This document shows positions 23,754-35,814 of a stretch of 64,000 nucleotides of DNA, piece after piece. The stretch covers positions 124,001-188,000 of the forward strand of contig NW_026732377.1 in NCBI RefSeq assembly GCF_028476545.1. Reading direction: 5' to 3'. A model generated the notes under the pieces. The model saw only the letters and a program-made list of their open reading frames with translations. It was not told where the DNA came from and made no database searches. The DNA is from Physella acuta (taxonomy: Eukaryota > Mollusca > Gastropoda > Physidae). Each line of letters begins with the position of its first letter. The first letter of the stretch is position 1. Position numbers and translations under genes: made by a program.

Positions 23754-26700
23754 GTAAAAGAATCCTATAATAATTTTTTGTTACTAATAAAATATGTTAT
23801 TTTCTGCTTTTCATTAACACAAGTACAATAACCCTTTGAACCCTGATTGTTAAAGCATTTTCGTCAGTAGCTTTTAATTTTATGGGTATTCTTATAGTTT
23901 TAAGTAGAATGTTTTGATTAGAAATGGAGGCATACAGTGGTATCTCACTAACTAAATCTATTCTGGTGACCTGTAGTGCTCAGCTTACAAAACCTGATTT
24001 TCTGTAAACTTTAAAAACATTTTACCTTTGCAAACTTATGGACGTTTATTTTGAACTTGTAAAAATTAAGACATAGCATTGACAGGTATTGATAAACACC
24101 AAATCAAGAACTGTATTGAGCAGGATGGAGGAGATGTGTAAGAGCTGAGTTATCTGTGATATGTGGAGGGTGTGCATACTGAATGTTGACATGCCCACAT
24201 TATTAGTTTTAAAAATAAATCATACATGTAATGTACAGCTGTATCTTTGCAACCCTCTCATGCTGCCATCAGGATTTGGTCAGACAATATCAGCATGACC
24301 AAAATATCTGTATGATTGAGGTTTCTTCTAGTTCTTCTTTGTTCTTAATTTTAGTGTTGGAAGGGATCCCATCCAACACAATTAAGTATACATGTCAACT
24401 GGTTATGCACTGTTGAGGTCATTGACTCTGATTTCAACCTGCTTTGCTTTTTGGATTTGCTTCCATAGCCTTTGTCCAACCAAAAACAAACTACAAGGTA
24501 GCAGTTGTTTGATATTTGAAGAAGAGTAGCTGTCCCCAGCTAATGAGTCTGCCCGAGGGTTTGAACTCGAGACTTTTCGGTTTAGCAACCATGAGCTTTA
24601 CCGAATCGACCACACTGACCCCTACTGAAGTTTTAATTAGTGGATTTCTTCAGCAGGGTTCAAAGGGTTATATTGAGTGTGAATTCTCTGAGTCAAAATG
24701 GTTATATTAAAATAGTGCTTAATTTGCTAGTATATGTTGTACTTTAGTTTCACCAACATAGGCATTATGTCTTATGGTATTCAATATACAAATGTGTGTA
24801 AAAAAATTACATTTTGACTTATTATTTTGCCAAAAAATATTGAACGTATTCATATTAAAATTTACATAACAACCCATTTTATAGTAAGATAAATAAGTAC
24901 ACTAACTTGAATTTTTATATACACCATTTTTTTATTATAATCATCTGACTGTCTTACACACTCGATCTATTTAATCTAAACTTTGTAAAAAAAATTACTT
25001 GAACTACCTAGTAATGTGTTGATTGCTCCATGTTGTAAAACATTCCATTATAAAAAAAAATCATAACTTTCCCATTTGTTGTCATCTTCACTGTAGACTT
25101 TTAGATTGCTCTTCCTTGTTTCTTTGTCTGGACCCTCAGATTGTGCAGACAGTAATAGATTGACACCTTTGATGCATGCTGTGTCAGCCAGTAGCTTGGA
25201 AATAACCAAACTCTTAGTAACCTGGGAATGCCAGATAGATATATTAGGTGGCCTTGACGGAAACTCAGCGCTTCACTTAGCTGCTAAACAAGGTATCCAC
25301 TCTCCCTTAGCAGTTCTTCTGCACAGTTATAACTAAAACAGTGGTTCTTAACCTGGGTTCGATCAGGGTTTGGTGAGTCAGTCTCAGGGGTTCGACGTAG
25401 TTCAAGACACACACCCGATGTCATATAGTTCACAATTAGATATTGTCATTTTGGACAATAGAACTATTAAGAAGGGCTCAGTAAATGTGCATATGAATGG
25501 TGATGTGTTGTACCTTTCAAAAGGTTAAGAACCACTGCACTAAACTTGTGAATTACAATGATTACTTTTCTGTGAAGCCTAGTAAGTATTGTATTATAAT
25601 CAGGTAAAGATTGGCTTATAAGCCAATGGCTGATATTGAGAATATAGGCCATGAGCCTATGCATGGATAAACAGTTTGATTGATGCACTAGTACAGAAAC
25701 ATCAGGTTTATATTTTTAAGTTATGGTTATTTTGGACAAAATATTAAAATATAATTTAGCAACTCTGGCTCTACAGGAAAGAAGTTTTTTTTTTTATTAT
25801 TCATTTTCTTGCTACTTCATTTTCATTGGAGAAAAAAATAGCTTTTTTATTTTCCTAACATTTTGGGATATTGTTATTTGTAAATTCATAATTAATTATT
25901 CTTAGAAAATTAAAACTGGATAATGTTTATCCAATAATTATTAGAAATTACTGTTTATGTGTACAACTAATGGCATGTTTATGGAGACCCTCACTGATTT
26001 TTTTATTCAGACTAGCACAGCAGGTACACCTGTAACTCTTTAAATGTATAAATCAGCTCTTTTCATTAGTTTAAAAATGTATTACAGGAAAAAGATGGGA
26101 AATAGGTTTGGTTGTTTTAATATTACATAAACTTTGAAAATATATGAAGTAAAAATAAGTTTTGAAAGTGACGGTTCATGGGGCAAGTTCACCTGTTTTT
26201 TTTTACCTCAGCATATAAAAAGATAGTGTGGTCAGCACTATGCCCAGCCGACTCCTTTCACTGATGTCTACCTATCAGAGCTGGTTGGACTTAGAGATGT
26301 TCTACTGACTTGAACCTTGGTTGAACTTGAGACTTTTGTATTAGCAGTCTAGCAATTGGATGAAAGAAATTCTGTTAATATTTCTTTATTGGAACTGATT
26401 TAAAAATGTAAATGTATTGTTCTTACTCAAAAAAAGTTGCCAATTTCTTGATTATTTAAAATTTTTTTTTTTATGTTGATGCGTAATGTTAGGACTGTAC
26501 CCAATGGTTTTGTATTAGTTAAACCATTTTATTATGTTATTTCAAATCTTACCTTTTAAAAAAAAATAAGTATTTATTCATAGGGAACATAGAAATCTGT
26601 AGCACGCTGATTGCGGCAGGGGCCAACGTCAACATACGGAACGAAAAGGACAACACACCCTTGATTGTAGCATCTGAGCATGGTCACCTGCCAGTGGTGA

Positions 26701-29700
26701 AGCTTTTGCTGGACCACCACGCCTCCATCAACCGTAGGGGATACCATGAGTGCTCGGCTCTACATGAGGCCACGGAACAAGGCCACTATGAGATCTGTTC
26801 ATATCTCATCACAGCAAAAGGTAGTTTATGGGAATGATGGTCAATGGTAGTGTTGGGAAGATGGTTAATGGTAGTTCTGGGAATGATGGTTAATAGTAGT
26901 TGTGGGAAGATGGTTAATGGTAATATGTGTGAATGATGGTCAATGGTAGTTGTGGGAAGATGGTTAATGGTAGTTGTGGGAATGATGGTCAATGGTAGTT
27001 GTAGGAAGATGGTTAATGGTAGTATGTGTAAATGATGGTCAGTGGTAGTTGTGGGAAGATGGTCAATGGTAGTATGTGTGAATGATGGTCAATGGTAGTT
27101 GTGGGAAGATGGTTAATGGTAGTTGTGGGAATGATGGTCAATGGTAGTTGTGGGAATGATGGTCAATGGTAGTTGTGGGAATGATGGTCCATAGTAGTTT
27201 GTGGGAATGATGGCTAATGGTACTTATAACAAGAGGTATATTTGGAAGATCTTCCAGAAATCCTGTAGTTACCAATCAATGGGAATAAAAAAAAAAACAA
27301 TACACTGATTAATGTTTATATGACAAAAATAGCATATTGGTCAGTCAATTGGAATCTACTTTTTGAGACTGATCTTGACTTGGGAAAAATACACTTGATT
27401 TGCACAGCTCAAAAAACAAATATATTATCAGAATTTTTAAAAATCCATTTTTAAAATTGTTAGCCATTTAAGAGTTGATTTTACATCCACAAACTTTGGT
27501 CTAGAAGGTACATACCTGTGTCAAATTTTATTTGCCAGCTGGATTAGAAGATGAAGACACCTTTGGTAACACCCCTTTGATCAGGGCAGCTGAGAAAGGT
27601 CACATTAACCTTGTTCTGTTGTTCCTGGCACAAGGGGCTGATGTCAACCGGGTCAGCCATAGTGGGACAACCGCCCTGCACTATGCTGCCAAGGAAGGTT
27701 GGACTGCATGTTGCAAGGTAAATCTGGGTGTTAAAGGGGATTTCCTCCAATGTTGTTTAGTATTATATAATCATCATTCCTGTAGATCCCTTGTGGATTA
27801 TATGGACGCAACCACACTTCTCCATTGTACTCCACTTTTGGCGATTTCTTCACAACATTCCGGCTGCATCTGCTTCATTGGCCTTTCCCAAGTTTGTTTT
27901 GGCCTACCTACTTTCTTCTTTTCTTAGGGATTTCAATCTAGTGTCTGTCTGGTGATGTTGTTAGTTGGTTAATGCATCATGTTAATCCCACCTCATTTGT
28001 GATTTTGCATTTCCTTGCTAATAGCATTTCAACATGTTATGTGACATAATTCAGCAATGATTTTAGATTGGTAATTAGATTTGTATTCTTAATTCTAATA
28101 TTGAAGGGAACTTCCTCCAACACAAATATTACATGTCAACATTTTATGCTCTGTTGACTCTTGACTTCAGTCTGGTTTTTTTTCATATCCTTAGTTTACT
28201 CATGATCATCTTTAAGGCAGCAGTTGTTTGTTTTCGGAGTTTTTTCCCCATGAAGGGTTGCTTTCCCCAGCTAATGACCATGGGGTCTGAATTCAGGACT
28301 TTTGGGTTAGCAAGCATATACTCACCCTCCCAACCATACTGTCCCCTTTATTTTTTACAAGACTAAAGTCCTCTGATGCCCATATTAAGCATGTTAGATT
28401 TATTGTTTATTTATCAAGTGTGTTTGATTTATCATCAAGTGTGTCAGATTTATCATCAAGTGTGTCAGATTTATCATCAAGTGTGTCAGATTTATCATCA
28501 AGTGTGTCAGATTTATCATCAAGTGTGTCAGATTTATCATCAAGTGTGTCAGATTTATCATCAGGTGTGTCAGATTTATCATCAAGTGTGTCAGATTTAT
28601 CATCAGGTGTGTCATTTATTGTCAAGTGTGTCAGATTTATTGTCAAGTGTGTCAGATTTATTGTCAAGTGTGTCAGATTTATTGTCAAGTGTGTCAGATT
28701 TATTGTCAAGTGTGTCAGATTTATCATCAAGTGTCAGATTTATCATCCGGTGTGTCAGATTTATCATCAAGTGTGTCAGATTTATCATCCGGTGTGTCAG
28801 ATTTATCATCAAGTATGTCAGATTTATCATTAGGTGTGTCAGATTTATTGTCAAGTGTGTCAGATTTATCATTAGGTGTGTCAGATTTATTGTCAAGTGT
28901 GTCAGATTTATCAAGTTTGTCAGATTTATCATCCGGTGTGTCAGATTTATCATCAAGTATGTCAGATTTATCATTAGGTGTGTCAGATTTATTGTCAGGT
29001 GTGTCAGATTTATCATCAAGTGTGTCAGATTTATTGTCAAGTGTGTCAGATTTATCATTAGGTGTGTCAGATTTATTGTCAAGTGTGTCAGATTTATCAA
29101 GTTTGTCAGATTTATCATCCGGTGTGTCAGATTTATCATCAAGTATGTCAGATTTATCATTAGGTGTGTCAGATTTATTGTCAGGTGTGTCAGATTTATC
29201 ATCAAGTGTGTCAGATTTATCGTCAAGTGTGTTCTCTGTCAGGTGTTGTTGCACCATGGAGCTGAAATAGATGCCCAGGACATCCGGCGCTTCACCCCCC
29301 TGATGATGGCCACCCTGGAGGGGCGGGTCAAGGTCCTCCAGCTGATGCTTGACGCCAGGTGCAACGTCAACATGGCTGCTTACAACCGGCGCACAGCCCT
29401 GCACTACGCAGCTGAGCGTGGATACACTGAGTGCTGTAAGAAGCTGATTGACTCCGGGGCTTTCATGGAGAGCTTGGACTCTGAGAGATGTTCAGCAGCC
29501 ATGTTAGCTGCGGCCAAAGGCAATGTTGAGGTATATTGTCTGGTCATTTGATCTTATGTATGATGCTGATTAATACTGGTTGTATTTTTATTTCATGTGT
29601 AAAAGCTGATGTTAATTAGTTAGAAATAATTATTTAAAGAATTTTCATTTCATTATTTTGACTGTCATATGAATGACTTTTGGTTTTTGTTTTTTTTATT

Positions 29701-30920
29701 GGAAAATATCACTAGTCAGATAAATTTATAGCTGGTGTAAAGCCAAATTTCAATGTACTTGCTCTTATACCCAATTGGGAGGAGCTAGGAAATATTTTTG
29801 TTAAATATTTAACAACTCTTCACACATGGTTATGTGTATTTAATATTTTTTTCAAGCATGTCTAAGTTAAGTACAGAACATCGGCAACAAGTGATAATTT
29901 TCTATTTTATAAATTAAGCAACTCCCTGGTTCTGCCTTATAATACTGAAATTTAGTTCTAAACTCTGTTGTGTAACACTAATTCCATTATAAAAAAAATC
30001 TATATCTGCTGATTGATTCTGTTTTTAAAAACAAAGTTAAAAATTTTTTTTACAAAGAAGTAAATTAATTTAGATTTTGTTATAATTAATAAACTTTTCC
30101 AATCTTGTTGTTTTAGACTTTGAGGCTGTTCATCAACAACAAGGCTGACCTTCATCACTGGACCTCGCAAGACCTGTCCATCCTCCACCTGGCCGCGGAG
30201 GGGGGGAGCATCGAGTGCTGTGAGCTGCTCATCAAACACGGCATCAGCGTGGATATCCGCAACACCGAAGGCGTCACTCCGTTCATCAGCGCCGTTCGCA
30301 ACTTCCGTCTGCCGACAATTTTATATTTCCTCAACCACGGTTGCTCGTTAGAGAAATTACCGGGAGAAAAATTCACCGCGCTCAACGAAGCCGTGTCGAG
30401 GGATCTCGACAGGTTTATAATTAAAAAGATGTTAGCCTGCGGGGCTAACCCTAACTCTGTAGACCATGTGAATGCTCTCCCTTTATGGTACGCCGTCGAC
30501 AACGCAAACTTCCCCGTAGTCAAACTCCTCCTGCAAAGCAACAGCGACTTCAGCAAACAGAATGAATCGTACGCCTCGCACTGCAGCCCATGTTCTCCCA
30601 TAATCCACTCCGTTCACAAAGAAAACCCCACCTTGGTACAGTGGCTGGTTGCCGCCTACGCTGAAGAAGGGGCGACCATCTTGAGGAACATGAACATCTT
30701 CTACGCCATGCTGCAGATGGAGGACCTGAGCATGGCGGAGATAATGAGCGAGACCCTCTTCAAGCCACAGAGCCTGCTGCGGCTCTGCCGGCGCAGGATC
30801 CGCAAAACTCTGGGCAGCGGCCTGTCGGTCAGCAGCAAGATCTCACGCCTCCAGCTGCCCCCTCTGCTCACCAGCTACATGATGTTCAGTGACCTTGACC
30901 TCAGAGAAATGACCGGTTGA
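23597..30920 (+). CDS. Ankyrin-repeat and SOCS-box (ASB) protein, six coding exons, whole gene
   Basis: Joining 23597-23753, 25140-25292, 26584-26820, 27539-27717, 29243-29530 and 30117-30920 gives 1,818 nt, 605 residues plus stop, with consistent phases and GT-AG borders. About ten ankyrin repeats are visible (TPLMHAV, SALHLAAKQG, TPLIVASEHGH, SALHEATEQGH, TPLIRAAEKGH, TALHYAAKEG, TPLMMATLEGR, TALHYAAERG, SILHLAAEGG, TPFISAV). The C-terminus has a SOCS box at about 557-595: elongin-BC box SLLRLCRRRI and a Cul5-box-like LQLPPLL. ASB proteins recruit substrates to elongin B/C-cullin-5-Rbx2 ubiquitin ligases. Length and layout are like vertebrate ASB2/14/15, but the paralogue was not assigned. 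No frame break was seen. Confidence 0.92.
24326..24626 (-). mobile_element. tRNA-derived SINE, monomeric copy in ASB intron 1
   Basis: On minus, a head with GTGTGGTCGATTCGGTAAAG and GAGTTCAAACCC, a body with AAACAACTGCTACCTTGTAG, and a tail AATTAAGAACAAAGAAG. There is no second head. Confidence 0.75.
25140..25292 (+). CDS. ASB gene coding exon 2
   Basis: Acceptor GACCCTCAG|ATTGTG, donor AAACAAG|GTATCC, phase 1 on both sides. It encodes RLTPLMHAV...ITKLLV and GNSALHLAAKQ, ankyrin repeat cores. A hAT MITE sits 46 bp downstream in intron 2. Confidence 0.9.
25339..25537. mobile_element. hAT-type MITE, CAGTGGTTCTTAACC family, ASB intron 2
   Basis: A 199-bp element with ends CAGTGGTTCTTAACC and AGGTTAAGAACCACTG. 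Flanks AACTAAAA and CACTAAAC match at 6 of 8, consistent with an aged 8-bp duplication. Confidence 0.8.
26584..26820 (+). CDS. ASB gene coding exon 3
   Basis: Acceptor TTCATAG|GGAACA, donor GCAAAAG|GTAGTT, 79 codons, phase 1. It encodes two clear ankyrin repeats (GANVNIRNEKDNTPLIVA and the CSALHEATEQG repeat). A minisatellite begins at the first base of the following intron. Confidence 0.93.
26821..27230 (+). repeat. Minisatellite of 24-26-bp units starting exactly at the exon-3 donor
   Basis: About 16 units, each beginning GTAGTT, then GTGGGAAGATGGTTAATG or GTGGGAATGATGGTCAATG. The first unit starts with the functional splice donor GTAGTT at 26821, so every unit repeats the donor hexamer. 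It ends near 27230 as GTACTTATAAC. Confidence 0.9.
27539..27717 (+). CDS. ASB gene coding exon 4
   Basis: Acceptor TTTGCCAG|CTGGAT, donor TGCAAG|GTAAAT, phase 1 in and 0 out. It encodes NTPLIRAAEKGHINLVLLFL and the TTALHYAAKEG repeat. The reading frame also runs on past the donor without a stop for about 200 nt, but that part has no ankyrin resemblance. Confidence 0.93.
28085..28345 (-). mobile_element. tRNA-derived SINE, diverged copy in ASB intron 4
   Basis: ATTCTTAATTCTAATATTG and GGCAGCAGTTGTTTG align with the SINE at 24326 in the same order, ending with the decayed head near CTTTTGGGTTAGCAA. It is the monomeric type. Confidence 0.6.
28421..29232 (+). repeat. 21-bp minisatellite running up to the exon-5 acceptor
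   Basis: About 38 units of GTGTGTCAGATTTATCATCA-A with ATTGTC, ATCCG and ATTAG variants and a few shortened units. There are internal higher-order duplicates (28910-29030 and 29095-29215 nearly identical). Because the usual unit is a multiple of 3 and stop-free, all forward frames are open over long stretches. Each unit contains TGTCAG, like the true acceptor TCTGTCAG at 29237-29242. Confidence 0.95.
29243..29530 (+). CDS. ASB gene coding exon 5
   Basis: Acceptor TTCTCTGTCAG|GTGTTG, donor GTTGAG|GTATAT, 96 codons, phase 0 on both sides. It encodes GAEIDAQDIRRFTPLMMA, NRRTALHYAAERGYTECC and the next repeat. An upstream open frame through the minisatellite joins it without a stop, but that is compositional. 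Confidence 0.93.
30117..30920 (+). CDS. ASB gene coding exon 6 with SOCS box and stop
   Basis: Acceptor TTGTTTTAG|ACTTTG. A 268-codon exon encoding the last ankyrin repeats (LSILHLAAEGGSIECCELLI, then three or four more), a linker and the SOCS box, ending EMTG with TGA at 30918-30920. It is GC-rich against an AT-rich surround, as conserved coding DNA would be. Confidence 0.93.
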   Translation, partial: TLRLFINNKADLHHWTSQDLSILHLAAEGGSIECCELLIKHGISVDIRNTEGVTPFISAVRNFRLPTILYFLNHGCSLEKLPGEKFTALNEAVSRDLDRFIIKKMLACGANPNSVDHVNALPLWYAVDNANFPVVKLLLQSNSDFSKQNESYASHCSPCSPIIHSVHKENPTLVQWLVAAYAEEGATILRNMNIFYAMLQMEDLSMAEIMSETLFKPQSLLRLCRRRIRKTLGSGLSVSSKISRLQLPPLLTSYMMFSDLDLREMTG

Positions 30921-33900
30921 GCTACCTTTCGTACATTCGACATATTCTGTATAAAAAAATTTTTTTTAATTAATGTGCAATAGTAGACGCCTTTAGATTG
31001 TTGTATATCTGTGTTCACCTGTAATTCACCTCAGTCTTAAAGAAAAATAGTTTGATGGTTGTGAATTATTAGTGCAGTAGATCTTGTTGGTAGAATACCT
31101 CTTTAGTAGCAATAGATCTAAAATATATGGTATGTAGGTATAGTGAAAAAAAAAAACATTCTTTATGTTGTGTCTACAGGATTTGATAATCAGTACATTT
31201 TTTTTAAAAATGCTCAAGTTGCAACACTTGTTGTGATACTTCATCCATAGTTATCTTGTTTAACTTTAATGCCTTCCATTTATTTCATTCAAAGATAAAA
31301 TGCTCAACTTAGCATTAACAGTTATATAAGGTCTTCAAATTAAAATACAAAAAAAATATAACAAAATAAAAATAGTAATGTATTATATCCAATGTAGTTT
31401 AGTTCAATATTTCATTATTTTTTGTTATCTTGTTTTTCATATATTTGGTTGAATTTATGTAAATTTACTGTTACATTAAGATGAATTTTTACACCAATAT
31501 GTAACCTCGTTAAATATTTGATGTGTGCAATTGTATTTTTTTTACACACTTCAGCTTTAACACAGTTAAAACAATACCTGATGAAGACTGAATGTTCCTG
31601 TTTTTATATGAGGATGATATGTTTCAGTGCTAACATGGTGGGCAATACACTAACATACTTTTTATTTTTAACACAAATATCTGACAAGAATAGAGTTAAG
31701 GTTGTGAAATAGGTGCACAATTTGGTGCCCAAGTTAAATAAACCTTGATTGTTGCACAATGTGATGCCCAGTGCAATAGATTTGAAATGTTGCACAATTT
31801 AGTGCAGAATGAAATAGATTTTAAATGTAGCACAATTTGATGCTCAGTTGAATAAAATTTATAAGTTGCACAATTTGGTGCCCCAGTTGAATAGATGTTA
31901 AATGTTATACAATTTGGTGCAGAATGGAATAGATTTTGATACATGTTACCATTTATAATTTTTGCACAGTGGAATAGGTTGTGCCATACCTACATTCATA
32001 CAGGTTGGGATAAACTATCAAGTTTATCCACCCCCCCCCCCCACACACACACAATCACACACTGTCTATACTATTTATGATGCACCAGATTTGGCTGCAC
32101 CACCACCTATGTTGCTACCCCATGAGACCGTACAGTAGATACAGCAGTTGTGTACCAGGTTTGATTAGTCCCATTCAACAACAGCTGCGTCTCTATGCAC
32201 ATGCTGTTTAATAGTGAGTGTTGACAGAACATTACATTATGACTTGGATTTTGTGAATGATCCTCTCTCATGCCAAATAAATTAAACTACCAAATATAAA
32301 CAACAAGAGTTGTCTGGTTGTGATGAAGAAAGAACAGAGTTATCTTTTTTTTAAAAATGTGTTGATGCATTATTTTTTTTAAAATGAAGTATAGATTACT
32401 GACGTATTAATACCTTTTTAATTAATTTAATGTTGTTGGTGGTATTCAATTTATGATGAAAAAAATTAACAATTTTCCTTTTTGGCCTCATAAAAAATAA
32501 ATCTTATTTAAGATAAACAGTATTTACAACGACATGTGAGTTCATGAGTTTTTAATATTGTAAAACAAAATTTTTTGTAGTATTTAAATGGTATTTTTTA
32601 ATTTATGGAATTTTTTAGGAATTTAAACGGTAAGAAAATTTAGCTTTGCATTTGAATTGTTGAGAAATTTTAAATAATTCTTTGTTATTTTGTTGGTTTG
32701 TAAACTCATTCACACATTGAGCCTTTATTCTGATGATATTATGTGAGCACTTTTGGGTTAGCCATACCACAACTTTTGGTTCATTATGTAGAAAAGGCTA
32801 GTGTCAGTTTCTCCTGTGTTTATCAGATATTTTCATTTTTACATGGTGTTCAGAAATTTTAAAAATTTCAATTTTCGATTTAAAATATATTTTCTCCCTT
32901 TGAAAAGAACAAACTAATTTTTTGGCCTTTTAATTTTTATTTTGAAAAATACTTTCTTTTTAAATATCTAATTGCCACCTAGAAAATAATCTGTCTTTTT
33001 ACAGTTTTCAGCATGTAAAATGTTTTTAGGTGTTGAATAATATCTCTTATAGTCGTAGGGCTAAACCAACAGTGCCATTTCATGTACAAAGCCTTGTTTT
33101 ATTAGAAATATAATTTGTGTTCATAAAGATCAATATTCCATCATTTTTATTTTATTTTAACAATTATTTTAACAAAGAGCTTATCATTTTAAAGCTTAAT
33201 TGCTAATTATTTTTGCGCCCAACATGTGTCACCCATACACAATGACCTCTTTGTGCGTAAAATTCCTTTGTACATGTTATTAACGATAACATTGCATCGA
33301 TCTCTGTTACAAGAATTTTTGTAATAATCATGTTATGTTATTTTATGTCATCTTTTTGCTCAGCTAAATTACCATGGTAATGCACAATTGTTTTTAAGTT
33401 AATTTTTTTTTTCCATTTTGATTTGATGAATTAAACTTGCCTTACATCATGTTGATTTACATTTTTGTTTTTACAAATTTCGGTCTGTTATTTCTTTTTG
33501 CAATGCAATGTTGATTTTTTTTGGTTACCTTTCGTTGTTTTATGTTTTTTACATTTTACTCGGTTACAACAATATTGTAATGCAACAGGTTGTTAAAACA
33601 AATCTAACGTCACTGTCATATTTCTCATATCCTCACTACTTTGCAATTACCTTTAAAGATATGTTCAGAGGAGCTTTTATTAAATAAATTAATGTATAAA
33701 CTTACAATAAACATTTGATTTATAATGTACATCGATTATTTTTATTTATTTGCAATAAAATAATAAATAAGCACCTAAATAATAAACATAAATATTTTTT
33801 TGTTTGTTTAAACTCTGAAATAAACAGAAAGCTTTTATTCAGATTTTTCAAGTTTACTAGCAACGTTAAATGAAAACATCCATTGTGAATGACTGACGAT

Positions 33901-34500
33901 ATATTTTTCTCAATTACAAAAACGGTCTTTTAAAATCTCAAGTTGTGATTTTTATTCAAAATAAAATTGTCTCAATAATTATATACATTGCACACAAAAT
34001 TTGTTACACCAAACTTCACAGAGACACTTGATGTTGAATGTTCTGTGTTATTTGGCGCAGTTAATTTTTTATAAAATGTATGTATCGTGAAATTGCGTTC
34101 AGGAAAATAGTGGTGAAATTTTTGCTTGTGACCTTTGTCAGAAATGAATTATTAAGAATAATGCCGAGAAGGATATAGATCTAGTTTTGAAACTGAAATC
34201 AGAGAAATGTATAAAATAAATAATGCTTTTTTGTAGCTGAAATTTTAAAACTGAAATCCAAATAATGTTGTTTTTTTTTAGAAATAATGCATTGTATGTT
34301 ATAGTTGTGAAATCCTAGAAATTACTTTTAGAAAATGTATTTATTTATTTTATATATAACTCTTGAGATTTTAAGTTTAAGATTTGTAAAGGTGGAATGT
34401 TGCTTTGGTTTACAGATCATCTGTATTTTTTTATTCTGATATAGACCTATATAATATGTCAAAATGTTTACAAAGCCAGTTACGTGTTTCTCATAGTGCG
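30921..34500 (+). other. ASB 3' UTR and downstream AT-rich DNA
   Basis: No coding potential. AATAAA-type words occur at about 32276 and 33679, among others, so the poly(A) site is not fixed. A poly-C/CA run lies at 32029-32052. The minisatellite at 31708-31945 is listed separately. The rest shows no element I recognise. Confidence 0.4.
31708..31945 (+). repeat. Decayed ~40-bp tandem repeat downstream of the ASB gene
   Basis: Five to six units around GTTGCACAATTTGGTGC and CCAGTTGAATAGATTTTAAA, well diverged from each other. This indicates an old array. Confidence 0.75.
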
Positions 34501-34734
34501 TATATAATTATATAAAATCTGTTTAGGTATTGGTGAAAGGGTTAGATTTGTTTTTGGAGAGTGAGCGAGCTAATTTAAATGTTATAAAATACAATGTTAT
34601 TAAGGAATGTAGTGACTCACACATGTTGTGAGATGTATTTGTACAGAAATGTGTTGTATCCGTTGAAGGTTTTATTACAGTAGCTTTGTATAAACTAATG
34701 GAGTAGTTCGAAAAGATCAGTTGTAAGTGAAGCA

Positions 34735-34890
34735 GAAGTAGTCGAAATATCATGGACCCAACTTGGAGGAATCGCCCTAAAACCGAGTGAAATGGAGAGA
34801 TGTAAATGTGTCCCTATTTTCCACAAGGGGCCAAAGGAATGATGATGCTGATGCTGATGTTGTTAATGATGATGATGATGATCAGGGACA
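34735..34890 (+). mobile_element. LINE 3'-end fragment with GATGAT tail (tentative)
   Basis: A short frame reads WTQLGGIALKPSEMERC, resembling the extreme C-terminus of RTE/Jockey-type reverse-transcriptase ORFs, followed by a GATGATGATGAT tail as in RTE elements. It is too short for certainty. Confidence 0.35.
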
Positions 34891-34904
34891 TGGCTACACT
34901 TGAT

Positions 34905-34975
34905 GTAATGGGATGGCGTGGTTTGGTGGTAGAGCGCTTGACTGCTAGCCCAACAGTCTCGAGTTTGTATTATTT
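34905..34975 (+). pseudogene. tRNA-like fragment (Ser-GCU-like 5' half)
   Basis: GGTTTGGTGGTAGAGCGCTT (A-box-like) and GACTGCTAGCCCAACAGTC (anticodon arm with GCT) are visible; the T arm is lost. It may be a SINE head remnant. Confidence 0.3.
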
Positions 34976-35109
34976 TTACTTGACATAAATACAAAACATT
35001 ACAAAAATGTTGAACGAAGTGGCATAAAAGTAAACAGCTATCATTACCCTACATCAATAACCTCCTGAGTACATTTAATCAACTTCTAATCAATATACAC
35101 ATTCTAGAA

Positions 35110-35304
35110 CAGTGGTTCTTAACCTTTTTGGAGGTACCGAACCCCACCTGTTTCATGCATTCACCGAACACTTTATAAGAGTTCTATGATCAGCATTGAC
35201 ACATTACAATCGTGAGTCGGTTGTGTGTCTCGACCTCCGCAGAACCCCTGAGACTCACTCATCGAACCCCAGGGGTTCAATCGAAATCAGGTTAAGAACC
35301 ACTG
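35110..35304. mobile_element. hAT-type MITE, CAGTGGTTCTTAACC family
   Basis: A 195-bp element with ends CAGTGGTTCTTAACC and AGGTTAAGAACCACTG, same family as 25339-25537. The target duplication is not clear (TTCTAGAA versus CTCTACAT). Confidence 0.75.
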
Positions 35305-35687
35305 CTCTACATTGCAAAAGATAAACTTGTTCAGAAAACTGCATTTGTTATAGTTAATGATGTACGTAGATATTAATTTTTCTAAACTAAACAGTATTAC
35401 ACGTTTTTTTAAACATGATTTGAGTTGTTTTGTACGCGATGTTTTATGTACTTAATAAACAATAACAAAAATTAAATCAGAAACTGTTTTTATTACAGAA
35501 TCATTGTTCACTGTTCAGTTTTCAACATCAAGTTCTAGAAAGGCTAATCATATTCTTCACTGGTCTATTTCACTCACAAGACTTGTGAAGTGTAACTCCA
35601 AGGTTTAACAAATAGGGGGGGAATGGTTTATAGTTACAGTTTAAACTTGATTTATCACAAGACGTTGTTTTAAAAATAAACATGCAT

Positions 35688-35758
35688 GCGGCAGCCGGGA
35701 ATCGAACCCGGATCGACTGCTTGGAAGGCAACCATGCTGACCTTTACACCACCGACAT
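35688..35758 (-). pseudogene. tRNA-Gly(UCC)-like copy 1, minor damage
   Basis: 71 nt, anticodon loop CTTCCAA, B box intact. The acceptor stem is altered at both ends (GATGTCGG / GCTGCCGC), so pairing is weakened. Confidence 0.6.
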
Positions 35759-35814
35759 CGACATATAATCATTTGTTAATAGTGATTGAATAATAAAATT
35801 TTTTATTTCTTTTA

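Noticed and set aside
28376-29230. Long ORFs on both strands over the 21-bp array (SDLSSSV, CQIYHQV, THLMINL repeats)
   Set aside because: The unit length is a multiple of 3 and stop-free in most frames, so open frames follow from composition. Only exon 5 at the end is supported by homology and splice sites.
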